Below are positions 6,618-8,864 of a stretch of DNA of 8,864 nt, in pieces. Position 1 is the stretch's first letter. The number at the start of each line of letters is the position of its first letter. The stretch is taken from contig CP070839.1 in the NCBI GenBank assembly GCA_020341875.1, positions 1,452,900 through 1,461,763 of the forward strand, read 5' to 3'. This DNA is from Candidatus Zixiibacteriota bacterium. Its GTDB lineage: Bacteria; Zixibacteria; MSB-5A5; SM1-73. Under the pieces are notes generated by a model. It saw only the letters and a list, made by a program, of their open reading frames with translations. It was not told where the DNA came from and did not search any database. Made by a program: the position numbers and the translations under genes.

Positions 6618-6992
6618 AAACCCCTCCAATCTCGTTTCTGACCCGAAGATTACCTTCCCCGGAGCGTCATTTAAAACACTCACGTCCACGCTGCCTTCTT
6701 CCACAAAGAACGACCCTGGTGATGGGTTAATAGACCGGGCCATTGTGTCGATAATATAAATGCAGTGAAGCAAGGAGAAGAGGAGCGATTGCGCCTCGTC
6801 CTCCCGGGCAAGTCATCGAAAGGAACGAAGTCTCTTATTCGTCCGCAAGCAGGTGTCATTTCCTTTTTTTGTCTTCTCTGAAGTTGAGAGGATAGCTAGC
6901 GTTGAGCCGTCACGTGGCAATAGAAATTCCATTCCCGGTTGGATTTTCACCAAGACCGACCTTCATCAAACCATTCTTCGGGAGAAAGAAAA
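6618..6992 (+). other. Non-coding interval between regulator and sensor genes
   Basis: This 375-base stretch has no credible + strand gene. It holds a fair promoter (6727-6755), a bulged 8-bp hairpin (GAGGAGCGA / TCGTCCTC, 6780-6803), a small hairpin ACGAA/TTCGT (6825-6842), a run of seven T (6864-6870) and an imperfect stem near 6936-6958. No strong terminator follows the regulator gene, so read-through into the sensor gene is possible. Antisense reading gives an open frame over 6618-6812 that I could not tie to a family. Confidence 0.5.
6727..6755 (+). promoter_or_regulatory. Candidate promoter for the multi-GAF sensor gene
   Basis: TTAATA (6727-6732, four of six matches to TTGACA) and GATAAT (6750-6755, five of six to TATAAT) are separated by an ideal 17 bases. 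Transcription from here would give a leader of roughly 230 bases carrying the small hairpins noted in this interval. Evidence is consensus only. Confidence 0.4.
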
Positions 6993-8864
6993 ATGTCTAA
7001 ATTGGCGCTTGAGGTAATGGTGGTTTTCTCCTTAGCCTTCTTGGTTTTCGTTTTTAGGCAGAGGGAGAGGTATTTCCAATACTATCCGCAGAGCTGGAGG
7101 GCTCTGATGCTGGGGGGAATCATAGTTGCTCTGGCCGGAGGAACGAATCTAGCTTTCGTCTTCAGCTGGGGTGAATCTGCTCCCGGGCTTCAACGAATTG
7201 TGCATGCGGCCGGAATAATCGGTTTTGCACTCGGCCTGGGTCTGGTGCTGCTGGGTTTGGCGACATGGTGTCGCTCTCTTGTGGAGACGGGGAATAGTGC
7301 TGGCCGGCGGCTTCGACAGCTCACCTGTCTGAAGTCACTTCTATCCGTGGGCAATCATGGCCGGAACTTGGATGAGGCCCTGAAGGAGTCGCTGCCCGGT
7401 TTCATCAACATCATGGGATACAAAATGGGGGTGATTTTCAAGCACACCTTCAATTCCCCGGAGATGGCGTTAGCCGCTCACCAGGGAGTACCGGCAGAGA
7501 GGCTTTTCACCCTGTTTGACATATACTCAAGAAACAGATGGTACAGGGAGGCCAACAACTCCAGAGAGGTAGTCACCACCTCGAATGTGAGCACCCTGCC
7601 CGAATACGGTACCCTGTTTGCCGATGAAGAGGGGATTCGGTCCTTTGCCTGCGTGCCGATCAAGTCCTGTGGAAAGGTGCTGGGACTGATGGGACTTTAC
7701 GATTCGAGCCCGGATCGTTTCTCGTATCAGGAGATTCAGTTCTTGACCACACTGGGCGAGATGCTGGGGCTGATGATCAAACAGACCCTTGTATCCGGCC
7801 GAAACAAGAAGAGAAGAGACTATCTCTCTGCCGTGGGAAACATGCTTAAATCGACTGCGCAGGCCCGTGCGCTGGAGGGGGCTTTTCCCAAGATATCGAT
7901 GGAGCTGGGGAGAATAATCGAGTTTGATCACGTCTGCTTGGCGGTGATGCCGGAACCAGGCGGAAACACCAGGCGGATCTCCATGGGGAATTCGGGAGGG
8001 ATGTTGGTGGACACGCTGGCGGGAGTCCCTACCGGGGATACCGCCCTGGGGAAGGTGATCAGATCCGGTGAAGTATGCGTTGATAGAGACATCGATCCGA
8101 AAGGAAGCTCATGCGAGGATTTTCTCTCTAAAGCTTGTGGCATCAAGTCCCGTATCACTCTTCCGCTCAGGTACGGCGACTCGATTTGTGGGGCCCTGAG
8201 CTTGGGGCACAAGAAGCCAAACTTCTACTCAACCAACGACTGCAAGTGGCTGGGCATGTTTGCTCTTCAACTGTCTTTTCTCATCCGACAGCAGAGGCTC
8301 AGAGATGATCTCAAACGAAAGGAATCTCTGGGCCAATCCCTTAACGAATTCGAAAACAGGCTGGCTGGCGAGGAGAATCTCAAGACCATTATGGAGGATG
8401 CAGCAGCGAGTCTCATTTCAGATCTGCCCAAGAGCTTCGCCCGGGTGATGCTGCTGTCCAAGGAGAAAAGAGAGCTGATCAGCTGTGCGGCCAAGCAGAT
8501 AAGACTCGAAGGAATAGATTTGAAGAAACAGGAGCGCTTTTCCCTTGACGATCTCCCCTGGCATCGCCTGGCCCTGGAGGCGAAAAGACCCATGCTGGTG
8601 CATCAGGATGATCCGGAGAGCCTGATGTCAGGAAGAGAAGCCCGGCTCATCATGGACGAGAAGATGAACTCGGCACTCTTAGTTCCCCTGGTTCTCTCGG
8701 GCAAGCCGGTGGGAATCGTCTCGGTGGGGGAGATGCGCCGCTGGGACCGACAGCCGATGACCGAGGAGGAAACCGCCTTTGTCAAACACAGGACTAATCA
8801 GCTCTGTCTTGCCTTGAAAAAGAGCTTGCTCTCCCGCGCGAACGAAAGACTCAGGGAGATGATA
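6993..8864 (+). CDS. Membrane-anchored sensor with three tandem GAF domains (3' partial)
   Basis: An uninterrupted frame of 624 codons starts at ATG 6993, with GGGAG (6980-6984) eight bases upstream, and runs off the window end without a stop. Three hydrophobic segments lie at about residues 5-21, 37-58 and 68-92. The basic loop FRQRER after the first implies an outside N-terminus and a cytoplasmic remainder. Three GAF-like modules follow, at roughly 108-262, 276-434 and 458-612, each with the typical closing strand pattern: VPIKSCGKVLGLMGLYD (221-237), LPLRYGDSICGALSLGH (390-406) and VPLVLSGKPVGIVSVGE (564-580). Charged helical linkers (263-285, 430-460, 605-624) join them. GAF domains bind small ligands, cofactors or partner proteins; no clear chromophore or heme ligand can be assigned here. 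Such proteins usually end in a histidine kinase, GGDEF or PP2C-type output domain, which would lie beyond 8864. Adjacent to the receiver-Fis gene, it is a plausible signalling partner. Confidence 0.85.
   Translation, partial: MSKLALEVMVVFSLAFLVFVFRQRERYFQYYPQSWRALMLGGIIVALAGGTNLAFVFSWGESAPGLQRIVHAAGIIGFALGLGLVLLGLATWCRSLVETGNSAGRRLRQLTCLKSLLSVGNHGRNLDEALKESLPGFINIMGYKMGVIFKHTFNSPEMALAAHQGVPAERLFTLFDIYSRNRWYREANNSREVVTTSNVSTLPEYGTLFADEEGIRSFACVPIKSCGKVLGLMGLYDSSPDRFSYQEIQFLTTLGEMLGLMIKQTLVSGRNKKRRDYLSAVGNMLKSTAQARALEGAFPKISMELGRIIEFDHVCLAVMPEPGGNTRRISMGNSGGMLVDTLAGVPTGDTALGKVIRSGEVCVDRDIDPKGSSCEDFLSKACGIKSRITLPLRYGDSICGALSLGHKKPNFYSTNDCKWLGMFALQLSFLIRQQRLRDDLKRKESLGQSLNEFENRLAGEENLKTIMEDAAASLISDLPKSFARVMLLSKEKRELISCAAKQIRLEGIDLKKQERFSLDDLPWHRLALEAKRPMLVHQDDPESLMSGREARLIMDEKMNSALLVPLVLSGKPVGIVSVGEMRRWDRQPMTEEETAFVKHRTNQLCLALKKSLLSRANERLREMI

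Noticed and set aside
6300..6812. Antisense open frame overlapping the regulator's 3' half and the following gap, with a stretch (FFVEEGSVDVSV) faintly like a cyclic-nucleotide-binding domain.
   Set aside because: The frame is codon-aligned antisense to a clear gene, starts with a poor TTG and lacks the rest of a CNB fold (no GDxFGE motif). Resemblance is too short to call a gene or pseudogene.
6864..6870. Run of seven T as an intrinsic terminator of the regulator gene.
   Set aside because: No GC-rich hairpin lies directly upstream; the nearest stem (6825-6842) is short and 21 bases away.
6912..6932. Sigma-54 (-24/-12) promoter around TGGCA before the sensor gene.
   Set aside because: The GG-N10-GC spacing fails: the -12 position reads TC, not GC.

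Overview
The window holds five protein-coding genes, all on the + strand, and the two at the edges are cut off. Gene style and content point to an uncultured bacterium of moderate GC, probably from the FCB-type candidate phyla (Zixibacteria or a similar lineage). The main clue is a very large secreted protein that ends in a paired dockerin-like module of the form GDCN-x-DG-x-x-NVADIVYLI-x-FLY-x-GGPAP, which I associate with such genomes. This placement rests on recalled protein style, not on a marker gene. I see no rRNA, tRNA, CRISPR array, transposase or integrase.

Layout. Positions 1-2628 carry the 3' part of a gene for a large extracellular protein with a sialidase-type Asp-box, Ig-like beta-rich stretches and a C-terminal dockerin-type calcium-binding pair. 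A perfect 11-bp hairpin closes it, and a TTGACA-type promoter precedes the next gene. Positions 2851-5136 encode a superfamily 2 DExH helicase of the MrfA/YprA type with the C-terminal cysteine cluster of that family (DNA repair). Positions 5236-5526 encode a small GYD-domain protein behind an 11-base perfect Shine-Dalgarno match. Positions 5527-5921 are non-coding and hold a hairpin, a striking 15-bp perfect palindrome and an AT-rich promoter/operator-like zone. Positions 5922-6617 encode a receiver-Fis-type regulator whose receiver has lost most of its phosphorylation chemistry. Positions 6618-6992 are non-coding with one plausible promoter. Positions 6993-8864 encode the N-terminal 624 residues of a membrane-anchored protein with three tandem GAF domains; it has no stop codon before the window edge, and its output domain lies outside.

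How they fit together. The first three genes look like independent units: a secreted protein, a repair helicase and a small stress- or housekeeping-type protein. The last two plausibly form a signalling pair: a cytoplasmic multi-GAF sensor tethered by three membrane segments, and a DNA-binding regulator with a degenerate receiver. If the pairing is real, signalling may not use ordinary phosphotransfer to the receiver. This is the most interesting part of the window, but it is an inference from adjacency and missing residues.
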